Shown here: in pieces, positions 33,160 to 43,972 of the stretch
Layout: each line of letters starts with the position of its first letter
Position numbering within the stretch: position 1 is the first letter of the stretch
Origin: Psococerastis gibbosa
Lineage: Eukaryota > Arthropoda > Insecta > Psocodea > Psocidae
Direction: 5' to 3'
NCBI GenBank assembly: GCA_963971405.1
Contig: OZ020485.1
Location: forward strand, 51,829,469-51,893,468
Length of the DNA: 64,000 nucleotides
The notes under the pieces: generated by a model
Databases searched by the model: none
Told to the model about the DNA's origin: nothing
Seen by the model: the letters and a program-made list of their open reading frames with translations, nothing else
Position numbers and translations under genes: made by a program

Positions 33160-33788
33160 GGTGCGGACCCAGGCAGATAATATTTTGCGGGTATATGCGG
33201 ACTAAATCTTAATGTTATTATTACGACGGTTTAGAATGTATAGAAATAATATTGCAAATAACCAAAGAGGGGGGTTCGGGGGTCTCCCCTGGGTAAAATA
33301 TTTGAAACTATAAGTGCAAAATAGTAAGGTTTCACGCATTTTAAATATTAGGCCCTAGTAAAGTATAGCTGTAGATTATACAATTAAGCTAACAAAGGAA
33401 TGCTTACATATTCATAGGCTATTGCTGCAAACAGGGGGCCCGGGGGTCTTCTTACAATGCTGGAGGCTGGAGGGGTTCAACCCCCGGGTTTGCCCCCCCC
33501 CCCCAAAGTAGCTGGTGGGGGCAAGATGCGGACCGTGCCCCCACAAACTTTACGCCCCTGCTTCACATACTTTTTATGCTTAAACTGAGTCTAGCCTAAC
33601 ACAATAATTTGATATATAGACTATATAGAAGGTAAGCCGACAGCCACGTAGCAATCGAACATTTTTCTTTGCTTGATGGCATGCCTTTGTTAATTTTATT
33701 CCGACAAAATTCTACGAATTAAATGGAACCAAATGGAATTGAAAAAAAGTAAACTAAATCATTTATTTTTAATTTAATTTTGGCCATA
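33160..33788. other. No gene; poly-C/G MITE-like sequence
   Basis: Two G/C-rich stretches (GGGGGTTCGGGGGTCTCCCC near 33,270 and a poly-C tract at 33,494-33,504), with GCGGACCGTGCCCCC near 33,528, resemble the window's poly-C MITEs. Boundaries not defined. Confidence 0.4.
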
Positions 33789-34601
33789 ATAGCCCAGGGT
33801 AGATCCCCTGAAAAGGTGAAAAAAAAAACATTATTATAGTAGAATGAAACCCATTGGAAATGGAAGATAATATGACAGACATTGAAGGAAAAATAAATTA
33901 CGGGTGATCTGAGTTCGGGAGGCAGGTAGGGGTGGTTTTTAAGGGTGAAATGCGGTACATATCTTCATTTCCGACAAAACTACAAGTCCTATGGAAAAAC
34001 GTGAAATAGCAAAAAGGTAGATAATAAAAAGATGTACAACGTTAGTGATAACACTTTTTTCATATAACCTCAAATTTCATGAAAAAAAATGCCAAAAACC
34101 AGGGTTTTGGTTTTTATTTTTAACTTTTACAGAAAAAAATATTTTTGGTACGTGAAAATTGGGGAAAACTTACGTTTTTATATTCTAAATACACTGTAAT
34201 TTTTTTGATTTAAAATATCAATTTTTTCTAGCTAATTTTGAATATAGCCTATATGGAAAAAACACCCTAATTTTCAATCGAAAAGTCTCACGTCACAATG
34301 TCGATTTTTTTAAAAAATTAGGTAAGCTTTTTTTTCGTTGAAATCTCCACTTTCCGATGGTATAAAGAACAGTATACACTACTGTGCAAAAGTTTCTTAA
34401 GAAATGTAAAAAAACAAATCAAAAAATGATAATGGTAAATTTAGTCACCCAAAATTACAATAACTCGCATCTAATACTGTACTAAAATATCATTAGATTT
34501 TATTTTTTTAGGTTATATAACGGTAAACATACTATTTAAGAACGAAAATATTACTATTTTTTATTTTAGAACTGATTGACACAGATATATATTGGCTTAT
34601 A

Positions 34602-36130
34602 CAGTGTTGCTCATAATAATAGGGACACTTCGAATTTTTCAATTTTTTTTTTAAACCCAATGAGATACCACAATTATAGTCAGCAGTAGTGGACGGCTTG
34701 GTTATCTGAATATTTTGTGTGAGTTTGGTTAAAAAGTATCAAGAACTTAAAGCGTTCAAGAATTTTTTTAAATTTTCGCTGGTCATAATAATAAGGACGC
34801 GAGTCTAGTTTTTGTTTTTATTTAAGCCAAAAGCAAAGAAAATTTAAAAATCTGCCCAAGGCCTCTTGCCACTTAAAATCTCAAGATATTTTGAGAAAAT
34901 GGGCCGCATGAAACATTGCTCCGATGATGAAAGAAGAATTATCTGCGGCTTGCGGAAGAAAGGGTTTAGCATCAGAAAAATTGCTGATTTAGTCGATCGA
35001 TCAAAAACAATGGTGGCCAACGCCTTAAAGGAACAAACTGCGGTCGAAAAAAGAGGTCGGCCTAGGAAGACATCCGAAAATTTTGACCGTTTCCTTGTCT
35101 GCGAATCCAAACTCGACCCATTCGCCTCCTCAAGAACGCTAAATGAAGGTGTTGGTGCGTCAATCAGCCCCGGTACAATTCGACGACGTCTTTTTGAAGC
35201 TGGAGTGCCATCCAGGATTCCCAGGAAGTGCCATTGTTGTCCAAAAAGAACATAAAAGATCGCTTGAGGTTTGCTCATATACACCGCCATCGGGTCAATT
35301 GGAGGAACGTCCTATGGAGCGATGAAACCAAGATAAATCTCTTTGGGTCTGATGGCCAGCAATTCGTGAGACGGCCAACTAACGCCGCATTCAATCCTAA
35401 GTACACCAGGAAGACTTTTAAGTTCGGTGGAGGTATGGGGTTGTTTCTCGTTCAACGGAGTTGGTCTTATTCACCTCATCAGGGACATTATGACTAGGGA
35501 AATCTATCGGGACATATTAGAAAATGAAATGCTTCCTTATGCAGAAGAAAACATGCCACTATGCTGTGGCAATTCCAACAAGATAATGACCCAAAACATT
35601 CATCGAAGTTGGTGAAGAACTGGTTCGCGGGGAAAAAAATATCTGTTATGGAGTGGCCAGCACAATCACCGGACTTGAATCCGATAGAAAACTTATGGAA
35701 TGAACTTAAGAGGAGTATTGCTAAAGATACAATCAAGAACAAAGACCACCTTTGGCAAGAAGTTCAAAAAGCGTGGTACAACATCCTTGTGTCTGTTTGC
35801 CAGAATTTGGACACTTCAATGAACTCAAGATGCAATGCTGTTCTTCATAACAATAAGGGACAATTTACCAAGTATTGATGATTAAATTGTAATTTATTGA
35901 TTTATCTGCATTTTATTAAAGAAGTAAAGGTAATGTCCCTATTATTATGACCGACGTGTTTTTGAAAACCTTCATTAGATTCTCACGTTCATGGGCAATT
36001 GGGATGAAATTTACACAACATATCAAACTTCTTACCATGTTATTTACTGCTAGCAATCAAGGCCAAAACTCTTGCCATTTTGGAGATTTTAGGAAAAATC
36101 ACTGTGTCCCTATTATTATGAGCAACACTG
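34602..36130 (+). mobile_element. Tc1-like transposon with IR/DR-type ends
   Basis: Terminal inverted repeats start CAGTGTTGCTCATAATAATA and match over about 27 bp. TA dinucleotides flank both ends (34,600-34,601 and 36,131-36,132). A second inner copy of the core (TCATAATAATAAGGACGC at 34,783-34,800 and its mirror at 35,934-35,955) gives the double-repeat arrangement known from some Tc1 elements. It carries one damaged transposase gene. Ends are well kept, so the copy is not very old. Confidence 0.9.
34899..35878 (+). pseudogene. Tc1 transposase, frameshifted
   Basis: The frame starts MGRMKHCSDDERRII with a helix-turn-helix (residues about 8-45), a GRPRK hook, and a second DNA-binding region (SPGTIRRRLFEAGVP). 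The DDE core follows: first Asp in VLWSDETKINLFG, second in QQDNDPKHSS, and Glu in SPDLNPIENLW, a DD34E-type spacing. It is spread over at least three frames with shifts near 35,230, 35,430 and 35,560, so no functional protein is made. The C-terminus ends at TGA 35,876-35,878. Confidence 0.88.
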
Positions 36131-37017
36131 TATAACTAAATTGACCGGATTTTTTTAAATATTAGACATCATTTTTCGATTTTTTTTTTCATTTTTAAGA
36201 AAATTTTGCACAGAAGTGTAGGTATATTGTTCTTTATACCACCGGAAAGTAGAGATTTCAACGAACAAAGGAAAGGCCCACCTAATTTTTTTAAAAGAAT
36301 CGACATTTTGACGTGAGATTTTTCAATTGAAAATTAGGGTGCTTTTTCCATGTACAGTCAAAATTAGTCGAAAAAAATCAATATTTAAAATTTAAAAAAA
36401 TACAGTGTGTTTAGAACATAAAAAAGTTACTTTTCCCCAATTTTCACGTAAAAAGATTTAATTTTTGTGAACGTTAAAAATAAAAACCAAAACCCTGGTT
36501 TTTGGCATTTTTCTCATGAAATTTGAGGTTATTTGAAAAAATTGTAATCACTAAAGTTTTATTATCTAACTTTTTGCTATTTCACATTTTTCCATAGAAC
36601 TTGTAGGTTTGTCGGAAATGAAGATGTACCGTATTTCATCCCTAAAAACCACCCCTACCTGCCTCCCGAACTCAGATCGCCCGTAATTTATTTTTCCTTT
36701 AATGTCTGTCATATTATCATACATTGTACTATAATTTAATGGCCTAAAAAAAATTGTCTGCCCTGGGCTATAAAACCTAAGAATATTATTAAAAGGATGC
36801 TGCCTAGTGATTAATTGGTTTCTACGCTTAACTTGAATATTTTTGTAGTACACCATACGACGGTACCAAATTTATGTGTTTTAAAAAAGAAAGGGACAGT
36901 TGCATGGAATTTGATGGGGGACGGTCGTCAATTGAGTGGGAGCCGGGAGCATAGACAAATAACTAATATGGCCGGGAGGCTGCTGTTTATATTACCCAAT
37001 TCATTAACAAACTAACT

Positions 37018-37276
37018 TACTTATATTGTAGTATTATATGATATATACCACTGGCATTAAATTAACTTTGGTTGAAGAGGCAAGCTCCTCGTTATAACCG
37101 GCTTAGATAGTAGTCTATAACAATACCTAACAGCATATAAGTAGAGGACGTAATTATATCAACTATTCTCGTCGGGGCTTGTGGTCGAGTGGTTAAGACG
37201 ACGCCCCGGTTAGGCGTAGATCGTGGGTTCGAATCCCGCCAAGCCCCGTTTTTCTATATCCTCTAATTACGGTTCG
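37018..37276 (+). mobile_element. tRNA-cored foldback SINE, copy 4, 12-bp target duplication
   Basis: Left: inverted tail arm (37,023-37,098). Then a spacer of about 75 bp, an intact-looking tRNA core, a T run and TATATCCTCTAATTACGG. Flanked by AACAAACTAACT at 37,006-37,017 and 37,277-37,288. This is the best-preserved core of the family. The arm at the right end is truncated. Confidence 0.88.
37175..37246 (+). tRNA. tRNA-like core of the foldback SINE (not a host tRNA gene)
   Basis: Folds as a cloverleaf: acceptor GGGCTTG/CAAGCCC (7 bp), D stem GTC(G)/(C)GAC, anticodon stem ACGCC/GGCGT with loop CCGGTTA, T arm GTGGG-TTCGAAT-CCCGC. A box TGGTCGAGTGG and B box GGTTCGAATCC are intact for RNA polymerase III. 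The loop lacks the usual U33, so decoding is doubtful. It is embedded in a mobile element with a target duplication. Confidence 0.7.
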
Positions 37277-37288
37277 AACAAACTAACT

Positions 37289-38193
37289 GTTGCACTCAAA
37301 ACCAACCCCCACTATAGAAGCTGGGGAAGTTTGATAATAATTCTGTCAATGTCGTCATATCGATAAATATCGGCGGCGGCTACTTCCATGCCGGTAATTC
37401 AGTTGTTATTGACTGCAAACCAGGGCAACCCTACCCTCCAGCGAGAGTATTTCCTGTTAAATTCCTTCTCTTCTCCTTTCTGCCAGCATTGACCAACACA
37501 GCTAGGGATACGCGCCATCGTGCAGTGATCCCCGTTCTTAGTCTATTGAGGCTCCGCCATCAGGTGGGTTATATATATACGTTTGGCGCATGACTATATA
37601 GGCTACTTAATTTTGGTTGATTCGGAAAAATAAGCATTGAACAATCAACTCCAAATACGAGTATATGGCTTCTTCTCACAAGTTTAAATCAGTACCGTAG
37701 GCTACAAATAAAACTCCTGACCAAGGCAACGGAGGAAATTATACTCCTGCGGAGCCAGGTGGGCCAGCAGCATTAGGTACGCTAATCTATTATCAAGTTG
37801 AATGGCTTCAGCTACATCTCTTTGCTCAAGCTCGGATTTCATGGGAAACCGATCGAGAACAGAAATCTATACAATATATATTTCTGTTAAATTATACAAT
37901 ACAGCAAGTACAAGAAAGTATAAAATAAAATCGTCAAAATATTGTCAAAATCTAGGTAGTTCTGTCATTGTCATTGTGTTAGTGCCTCAGTGACAGTGTA
38001 GAAAACTTTCTCTAAGAGATGGTTTCTAAGCAATTTAGGGAAGTTAGAAGCATTTCTCGCCGCTCTCAGTTCAATCGGGAGTTTTCAAAGGTAGGCGATG
38101 TCAGGTGCTCCAGGCACCTGCCTGTGGGGTGGGCACCGTGTATATTTATTAATTTATAGTTGTTGGCACATTCTGTATTTATATCTCATATAT
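37289..38193. other. No supported gene
   Basis: AT-rich, with a small GC-rich patch (CGGCGGCGGC near 37,371). A 63-codon frame at 37,802 has no recognisable domain. Confidence 0.45.
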
Positions 38194-38497
38194 TGTAACA
38201 CCCTGTATAGCTGTCAATGAATTGCTTTCTACGGTCTGTGCTAGAAGAGTGCTGAATTAGCAGTACAGTCCGTGAAAGCCTGTTCATGTGACGTAGCCAA
38301 GCGAGGTTATAAATATGAGTAGGGACAGCTCTTGGAGCTCTCAGGGCTCTCAGAGGTTCCTAGACGTGAGACCCGACCGACCCTGCAGGTCTTGTCTTTC
38401 TTTGTCCAAGTGCTCAAGTGTACAATATAATGTAAATCGGTGAGTGTCTTAATATATCTAATGTATATAATGTAAATCTAAAACCACATTTACTACA
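38194..38497 (+). mobile_element. LTR-like fossil (possible solo LTR)
   Basis: About 300 bp starting TGTAACACCC and ending CTACA, with a TATA-like TATAAATA about 60 percent along the way: the layout of an LTR from the BEL/Pao or Gypsy groups. No internal coding region is seen beside it and flanking target repeats are not evident. Looks like an old, incomplete relic. Confidence 0.35.
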
Positions 38498-39498
38498 GCA
38501 GCCCCAGGTTAGACCCACTCGTGATGAAGATCGTCTGCTAGCTTGTGTAGAGTCCGTTAATTTTTGAATCAAGTATATTTAATTTTTCTTCGGTTGAAAT
38601 CTTATTATTTTGTGCGTCAAATAATCGAAATTGGGCAGATAAGGGTCAACGCTGAAGACAACAGTACTTGGAACCAAGTAAAATTGACGGAATATACCTG
38701 AATATTGATATTTATTGTATCATTATATCATCTTTTGGACCTCAACCATCAGACGGACAACTTGTCATAGTCAGCTGAGTAGTGTTGTTATTTGACTTGT
38801 TTCGTAAATAATAACAAACTGATACGAGAATACGACTACTATTTTGAAAAGTCACTCACCACTGGATGAACCATCAAGGTGAAGGGAAATTATTGCAGTA
38901 CAACGCTTGAAAGACCAATTTCTCTTCACTAAATACAAATAGCCACGGCTGAACATCACCATTCACCGCACTTTGTAGTAGCCTGCTTGACTAGGACACC
39001 ACACTGTAGGATCAGAACACCACACTACCGAACTGAGCAGGAAAGCATCAACCAAATACGGTAATATCACACAAGTACTTTTAGTGAGGCAATTTGCTAG
39101 CTTGCGTTGTAAATTTTTTAAACTGCATGAACTTTGTTAACTTGTTGTGCCGCGTGTTTACTGTTTATATTTACAATTTTCATTTCTGAATGACGTGTCA
39201 ATAGATAGATTCTGGTTACTGAAGCGCCCACATACTTTTAGGCGGCAAATTCAAAATTAAAATTACAAACGGGACTATCTTAAATCGATTTTTATTTTTA
39301 TATTTTTATAAGTAATCTGAATTGAATCTGCGACTTATTGACTATATTGAGAAATTGTTATAACTGATTGGTAAGTTGTACTAACTTTCAGTAGGTATAT
39401 TGTATACATAGCCTACATATTGCACAGTATATATTTTGTATCGTTCAATTATCTAACTCACTTGACCCATCAATTTATCTAAGCCTACCTACTTCAGA

Positions 39499-40890
39499 AT
39501 GTCTTTGCTAGATCTGAGTATTCCAATATCAAACAATGACTCTAGCTTTAATGTAACTATGTCAAACGACACTTTTATTGAATCTAAGGCAAATGAAGTG
39601 TTTCAATACTATGCTGATAATCGAGATAGCCTGCCTGTATTGCTGTATGATAAGACAATGGGCTTCTTTAAGGAGATTTTTGACCTGGCGAACAAGGTTA
39701 CCCTTGAAAATGAGCGCTTGCAGAATACCATCAGCGAGAAGTCGGTAATATACGAAGAGCTGGATAGAGCTTATCTCCAGTCTCTTAAAACAGCTCACCT
39801 CCTGCGTAGCCAGCTTCAGTATATCGAAAAATCTGTATCTTGCGCCACTATTGCAACGCAAACTCCGATTGCTGAAGCTGCTATTGAGCAGTTCAAACCA
39901 AAAATTACTTTCTCTAACGCCCATACCTCTACTTGTGATTTAAATGTTTTAGACGACTTAAAAATGCAGGTAGGCACAGAGAGTACTCCGTTGTTAGCCA
40001 AACGACCAAGTCACGCTAGTGAAATTTTTAATATTGTAAAAACTCGAAAAATCACTAAACCTACAACAGTGACTTTAAGAACTATCGAAGTTCAGCCCTT
40101 TGAGGCTTTGCCCAGCACTGTCTCTTCTCCCAACCCTAAAATTTTTATCCTTAGTGACGAATATGGTAAAGGGCTGGGCCCATTGTTAAATACCCAGATC
40201 CAAATGAGTGGTTCATCTTCTGTGGCCCTGGGCGTTACGAAAACAAATGGTAAGCTAATGGATGTGGTTGAAAGTCTAGCTTCCATTTCTCACAATCTAT
40301 GTACGAACGATACTGTGATTATACAGGGTGGGTCAAACGACGTGCATGGTATTTACTCATTCCCTATCTCTCTAAGCCGTGCCCTGCAAAAGATTTTATT
40401 GTATAAGGACAAGTGTAAAACTATTATGTTAAATATCCCGTACCGATTTGACAAACCTGAACTAAATAGCGAAATATTTCACGCAAATGAACAAATAAAA
40501 AAGTTCTGCTTAAGAAACGGCATTTCTTACAAACTGGTTGAGTTACCCCGTTCAGACTACTCAAAATATGGTCGTAATTTGTCTCGTCGGGGGAAAAATG
40601 TATTAGCAAGGAAGTTAGTTGACTATTTATTACCGAACCTCATATCTCAAAGCGAAAATGTTATGGATACCCCCACCCAGATAGCTGCAGATATCTTAAA
40701 CGTCATTTTTGAAAATGCAACCAAGGCAGTTCAAATGCTATCCCCCTCTCAAGCAAATCAAGTTAATGAGAGTGAATGCCAGGTTCAAACTGGCCAAAAA
40801 ATTCAGATCGTTGAGGGCAGGGGTAGGCGATTGGAGCATTTTTTATTCAAAGGTCTATCTACCAAGAAAGGCCGCCACAAACGTATATAG
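39499..40890 (+). CDS. LINE ORF1: coiled coil plus SGNH-like domain
   Basis: ORF1 proteins of CR1/L2-type LINEs bind element RNA and often carry an esterase-like SGNH fold. This 463-residue frame has an N-terminal coiled coil (about 55-115, FDLANKVTLENERLQNTI and on) and an SGNH-like domain (about 210-375): KIFILSDEYGKGLG, then VIIQGGSNDVHG, then NLSRRGKNVLARKL. The GGSND block is kept, but the position usually holding the catalytic Ser (GDS) reads SDE, and the usual DxxHL His is replaced (RNL). So it is probably a non-catalytic fold. A basic C-terminus (KKGRHKRI) follows. No internal stop. Confidence 0.85.
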   Translation: MSLLDLSIPISNNDSSFNVTMSNDTFIESKANEVFQYYADNRDSLPVLLYDKTMGFFKEIFDLANKVTLENERLQNTISEKSVIYEELDRAYLQSLKTAHLLRSQLQYIEKSVSCATIATQTPIAEAAIEQFKPKITFSNAHTSTCDLNVLDDLKMQVGTESTPLLAKRPSHASEIFNIVKTRKITKPTTVTLRTIEVQPFEALPSTVSSPNPKIFILSDEYGKGLGPLLNTQIQMSGSSSVALGVTKTNGKLMDVVESLASISHNLCTNDTVIIQGGSNDVHGIYSFPISLSRALQKILLYKDKCKTIMLNIPYRFDKPELNSEIFHANEQIKKFCLRNGISYKLVELPRSDYSKYGRNLSRRGKNVLARKLVDYLLPNLISQSENVMDTPTQIAADILNVIFENATKAVQMLSPSQANQVNESECQVQTGQKIQIVEGRGRRLEHFLFKGLSTKKGRHKRI

Positions 40891-40904
40891 CCGTACCTGT
40901 TACC

Positions 40905-43748
40905 GTGACGAGGACCAATGACGCTGCACAGTGGTCAAATCTCAGTCTCTTACACATTAACATTCAATCACTAAATTCTAAGTTGTCATTCATTAAATCA
41001 CTCCATACAATTAATACCCTACCTACCGATGTACTGTGCATTTCTGAGCACCATATGCCTCAGCTTCAAATTAATACAGTAAACTTTGAAAATTTCTTCT
41101 TGGCCACTTCTTTTAGTCGCAAAAACCACGGCCGCGGAGGTTCGTGCATTTTATTGGCAAATAGGTGGAAAGACAAAAATCGTCCCCGTACGGATTTAAT
41201 GGCTAGAAATAGCGAATTTCATTTTGAGATATGTGCTGTAGAGCTTGTTGAGAGTAAATTAGTCATCTTGTCAGTGTATAGGTCCCCAAATTATGGCTGC
41301 CGCAATGTCTTTCTAGAAAGTTTAAATTGGGTAATAGAAGAAATTGCTACTGAGGGCAAAAACATAGCCCTCGCCGGAGATTTTAATTTCCACTTCTTAG
41401 ATCCTAACGATGCTTTACCACTTACTGATCTCACTTTCTCTTACGGGCTGGCAAATACCGTACAATGCCCCACAAGAGGCAACCAGTGCTTAGACAATAT
41501 TTTTACTAATTTAGCTTTTAATGACCCGGATGTTTTTGAAACGGGCATGTCTGATCATAAAGCAATCCACATAAAGCTTAGGATATGTAAAACTATACGT
41601 CAAACGGTTACACCGCAAATTAGACGGAAACTAAATAAAGGTAATTTGGAGAACCTATCTTCATATTTAAAAACGGTATGTTGGTCGGATATATATGAAT
41701 TGCCCTGTCAAGATGTAAACACCCTTTTTAAAAACTTCTTGCAACACTTTCAAGGAGCACTAAATTTATTTTGTCCATTTACTCCCCACTGGAAAACTAA
41801 CCGTATTTCTGTCAATTCCCCTGAACTAACGAGTATTTATGCTAGAATGAAAGACACTAATGTACTAATAAAAAGTTGCCAGGACCAAACATTGAAAACT
41901 GCCCTTCGTAAGCAGTACAGGATACTAAATAAGTTGGCGGAATCCACTGTAAAAAACATAAATGACGGAAAGATAAAAAACGATTCTAACTTATCTCGTG
42001 GTGCTTGGAAACTAATAAGGGAAACTGTGCACATAAAACCGGTTAAAACTGGGCCGAAGGAATTGTGTGTGGGAGGTTCGGTCACCTCAGACGCAAATGA
42101 AATGGCTAAACATTTTATAAACCACTTCTCGCAACTACCGGTACCGCCTAAATCAGACCTATCGCCCATTGACATCATGAGGAGAGTAACAGTCAGTCCT
42201 GTCGACTCATTTTTTTGTCGCCCAGTGTCTCATGATGAACTAACTCGTTTATGCAAGAGTTTTAAGAATAGTAAAGCTCTAGATACATATGATATGTCAT
42301 CCACACTAACAAAACTTTGTTGGCCTTCTATAGGTGAAATTGTAACTTATTTAATAAACACGGTTATATCAGAGGGTGTTTTTCCCTCTTGCTTGAAAGC
42401 TAGTGAAATCGTACCTGTATATAAAAAGGGGGACAAAACTGAGGTAGGAAACTGGAGGGCTATCTCCATCTGCCCATTTCTTTCAAAGTTAATAGAAAAA
42501 GTATATTGTGACCAATACTTAACCTTTTTAACTACAAAGGACATCCTTAGTCCCGATCAGTTCGGTTTCCGCAGGAGGCGGAGTACAAATGACGCACTGT
42601 ACTCTTTCATGTCATCAGTATATGAACTTGTGGACAACAGAAATACACTGGGTGGCATTTTCTGTGACCTGAGTCGTGCCTTCGAAATGGTCCCCCATTC
42701 TATATTGCTTGATAAATTAAGTCATTACGGTCTTCGTGGACTACCTCTTCAATTTTTATCTTCATACCTCGAAGGTCGGGTACAGAGGGTTCGTTTGAAT
42801 CAGGACAGTGGAGACACAGTTCAGTCGGAATGGGTACCAGTAGAAAGGGGCGTCCCGGCTGGTTCAGTTTTCGGTCCAATCCTGTTTATCTTATTCGTAA
42901 ATGACTTGCCTGCGTCCATGCGCCCCCACTGTACACAGTGCACCTTATTTGCCGACGACACCAGCCTGTTAGTGTCAGGTAATAGGAACGCAAATTTAAG
43001 TCAGTTAACTGAAGTTTCGCTACTGAAGGCACAAGAATGGTTTGACGCTAACCAATTGGTGCTTAATACTAATAAAACGGTGCTTGTGAACTTCACAAAA
43101 AATGATATTTCGTCGTCATTGTCAGTAAATGGTCAGGTTCTCGCGCTTAGTGCAAAAACTAAATTTCTGGGCTTAATTATTAACAGTGGTCTAAGCTGGA
43201 CTGATCATATTGACGCACTTAGTGCTAAGTTGTTATCAGGGCTGTATCTTCTCCGTACGCTTGCCAGTCAGGTCAGCAGAGAGGCTCTTAAGCTAGTATA
43301 CCATGCCTGTTTTGAGTCCCATCTCAACTATGGAATAATTTTTTGGTATGGCTCGCCTCAAAATGTTTTAAATCGACTCTTAGTGTTACAGAAACGAGCC
43401 ATTCGTACCATGTGCCGCCTCCATCCTCGCACCCATTGCAAGCCATACTTTAGGGATCTGGGGATTTTGACACTGCCAGCACTCTATGCGTTAAACCTAC
43501 TTATGTTCGTGAGAAAGGACCTATCAATTTTTGATACTAGAGATGGAAGGAACGGTAGAGTGTTGCGGGGGTTGAGAGTGCATTTTGAGAGCTTTCGCTT
43601 TTCCCCGCAGTACCGGGGAATAGCGCTCTTTAACAGTCTTCCTCGGCATTTGAGGGACGAGCCTAGTGTCAAGATCTTCAGAGTTTCAGTTAGGGAATTA
43701 TTATTAAAATTGAGCCCATATGATGTGCGTTTCTCCTTTGAACAGTGA
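40905..43748 (+). CDS. LINE ORF2: APE endonuclease and reverse transcriptase, intact frame
   Basis: The 947-residue frame has all APE endonuclease motifs: LLHINIQSLNSK, ISEHH, VYRSPNYG, AGDFNFHF, MSDHKAIH (1-about 230). The reverse transcriptase follows (about 500-780): FGFRRRRSTNDAL, IFCDLSRAFEMV, RGVPAGSVFGPILF, catalytic LFADDTSLL, KTKFLGL. The C-terminus has FESHLNYGIIFW and LQKRAIRTMC. It starts 14 bp after the ORF1 stop. No in-frame ATG lies near: the first codon given is GTG, the frame is open further upstream, and the first ATG is at about 41,056. Translation may therefore use re-initiation or read-through. Jockey/CR1 superfamily. Confidence 0.92.
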   Translation: MTRTNDAAQWSNLSLLHINIQSLNSKLSFIKSLHTINTLPTDVLCISEHHMPQLQINTVNFENFFLATSFSRKNHGRGGSCILLANRWKDKNRPRTDLMARNSEFHFEICAVELVESKLVILSVYRSPNYGCRNVFLESLNWVIEEIATEGKNIALAGDFNFHFLDPNDALPLTDLTFSYGLANTVQCPTRGNQCLDNIFTNLAFNDPDVFETGMSDHKAIHIKLRICKTIRQTVTPQIRRKLNKGNLENLSSYLKTVCWSDIYELPCQDVNTLFKNFLQHFQGALNLFCPFTPHWKTNRISVNSPELTSIYARMKDTNVLIKSCQDQTLKTALRKQYRILNKLAESTVKNINDGKIKNDSNLSRGAWKLIRETVHIKPVKTGPKELCVGGSVTSDANEMAKHFINHFSQLPVPPKSDLSPIDIMRRVTVSPVDSFFCRPVSHDELTRLCKSFKNSKALDTYDMSSTLTKLCWPSIGEIVTYLINTVISEGVFPSCLKASEIVPVYKKGDKTEVGNWRAISICPFLSKLIEKVYCDQYLTFLTTKDILSPDQFGFRRRRSTNDALYSFMSSVYELVDNRNTLGGIFCDLSRAFEMVPHSILLDKLSHYGLRGLPLQFLSSYLEGRVQRVRLNQDSGDTVQSEWVPVERGVPAGSVFGPILFILFVNDLPASMRPHCTQCTLFADDTSLLVSGNRNANLSQLTEVSLLKAQEWFDANQLVLNTNKTVLVNFTKNDISSSLSVNGQVLALSAKTKFLGLIINSGLSWTDHIDALSAKLLSGLYLLRTLASQVSREALKLVYHACFESHLNYGIIFWYGSPQNVLNRLLVLQKRAIRTMCRLHPRTHCKPYFRDLGILTLPALYALNLLMFVRKDLSIFDTRDGRNGRVLRGLRVHFESFRFSPQYRGIALFNSLPRHLRDEPSVKIFRVSVRELLLKLSPYDVRFSFEQ

Positions 43749-43972
43749 ATCTCTGATATTTTTAAAATGAAATTATTTAATATATACACTGTGCAATATC
43801 GTTGGTTTTTAGGTTTTAGCTTTTGACTACATATATATACTGTATATACATATATTCATATTCCATAAGATTGTTTGACTTAGACAGTAAGGGGTTGGAG
43901 AAATTTTGTTACATTGAGTATCTATCCTCTGTTGCTTGTCCAAATATATACATTACATTACATTACATTACT

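Larger units (their letters stand above)
33789..36772. mobile_element. Large foldback element with arms of about 600 bp, carrying a Tc1
   Basis: Left arm (33,789-about 34,400) and right arm (about 36,170-36,772) are inverted copies: both contain, in mirror orientation, TAGCCCAGGG at the tips, GACAGACATT, GGGAGGCAGGTAGGGGTGG, and TTTGGTTTTTATTTTTAA. Arm identity is roughly 80-90 percent by eye. The arms hold no gene. A Tc1 transposon (34,602-36,130) lies in the centre. Confidence 0.8.
39061..43972 (+). mobile_element. Near full-length two-ORF LINE (CR1/Jockey group)
   Basis: ORF1 and ORF2 are both open and in the expected order. The 3' end carries a pentamer tail of ACATT units (about 43,951-43,972), as simple-repeat tails do in this group. 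The 5' limit is uncertain: 39,061 is a guess within an AT-rich leader, and no target duplication was found. Open frames of 1.4 and 2.8 kb without damage imply a recent insertion, possibly still competent. Confidence 0.8.

Noticed and set aside
37175-37246. A functional host tRNA gene
   Set aside because: It folds well, but it sits inside a mobile element with a target duplication, has relatives in the window, and lacks U33 in the anticodon loop.
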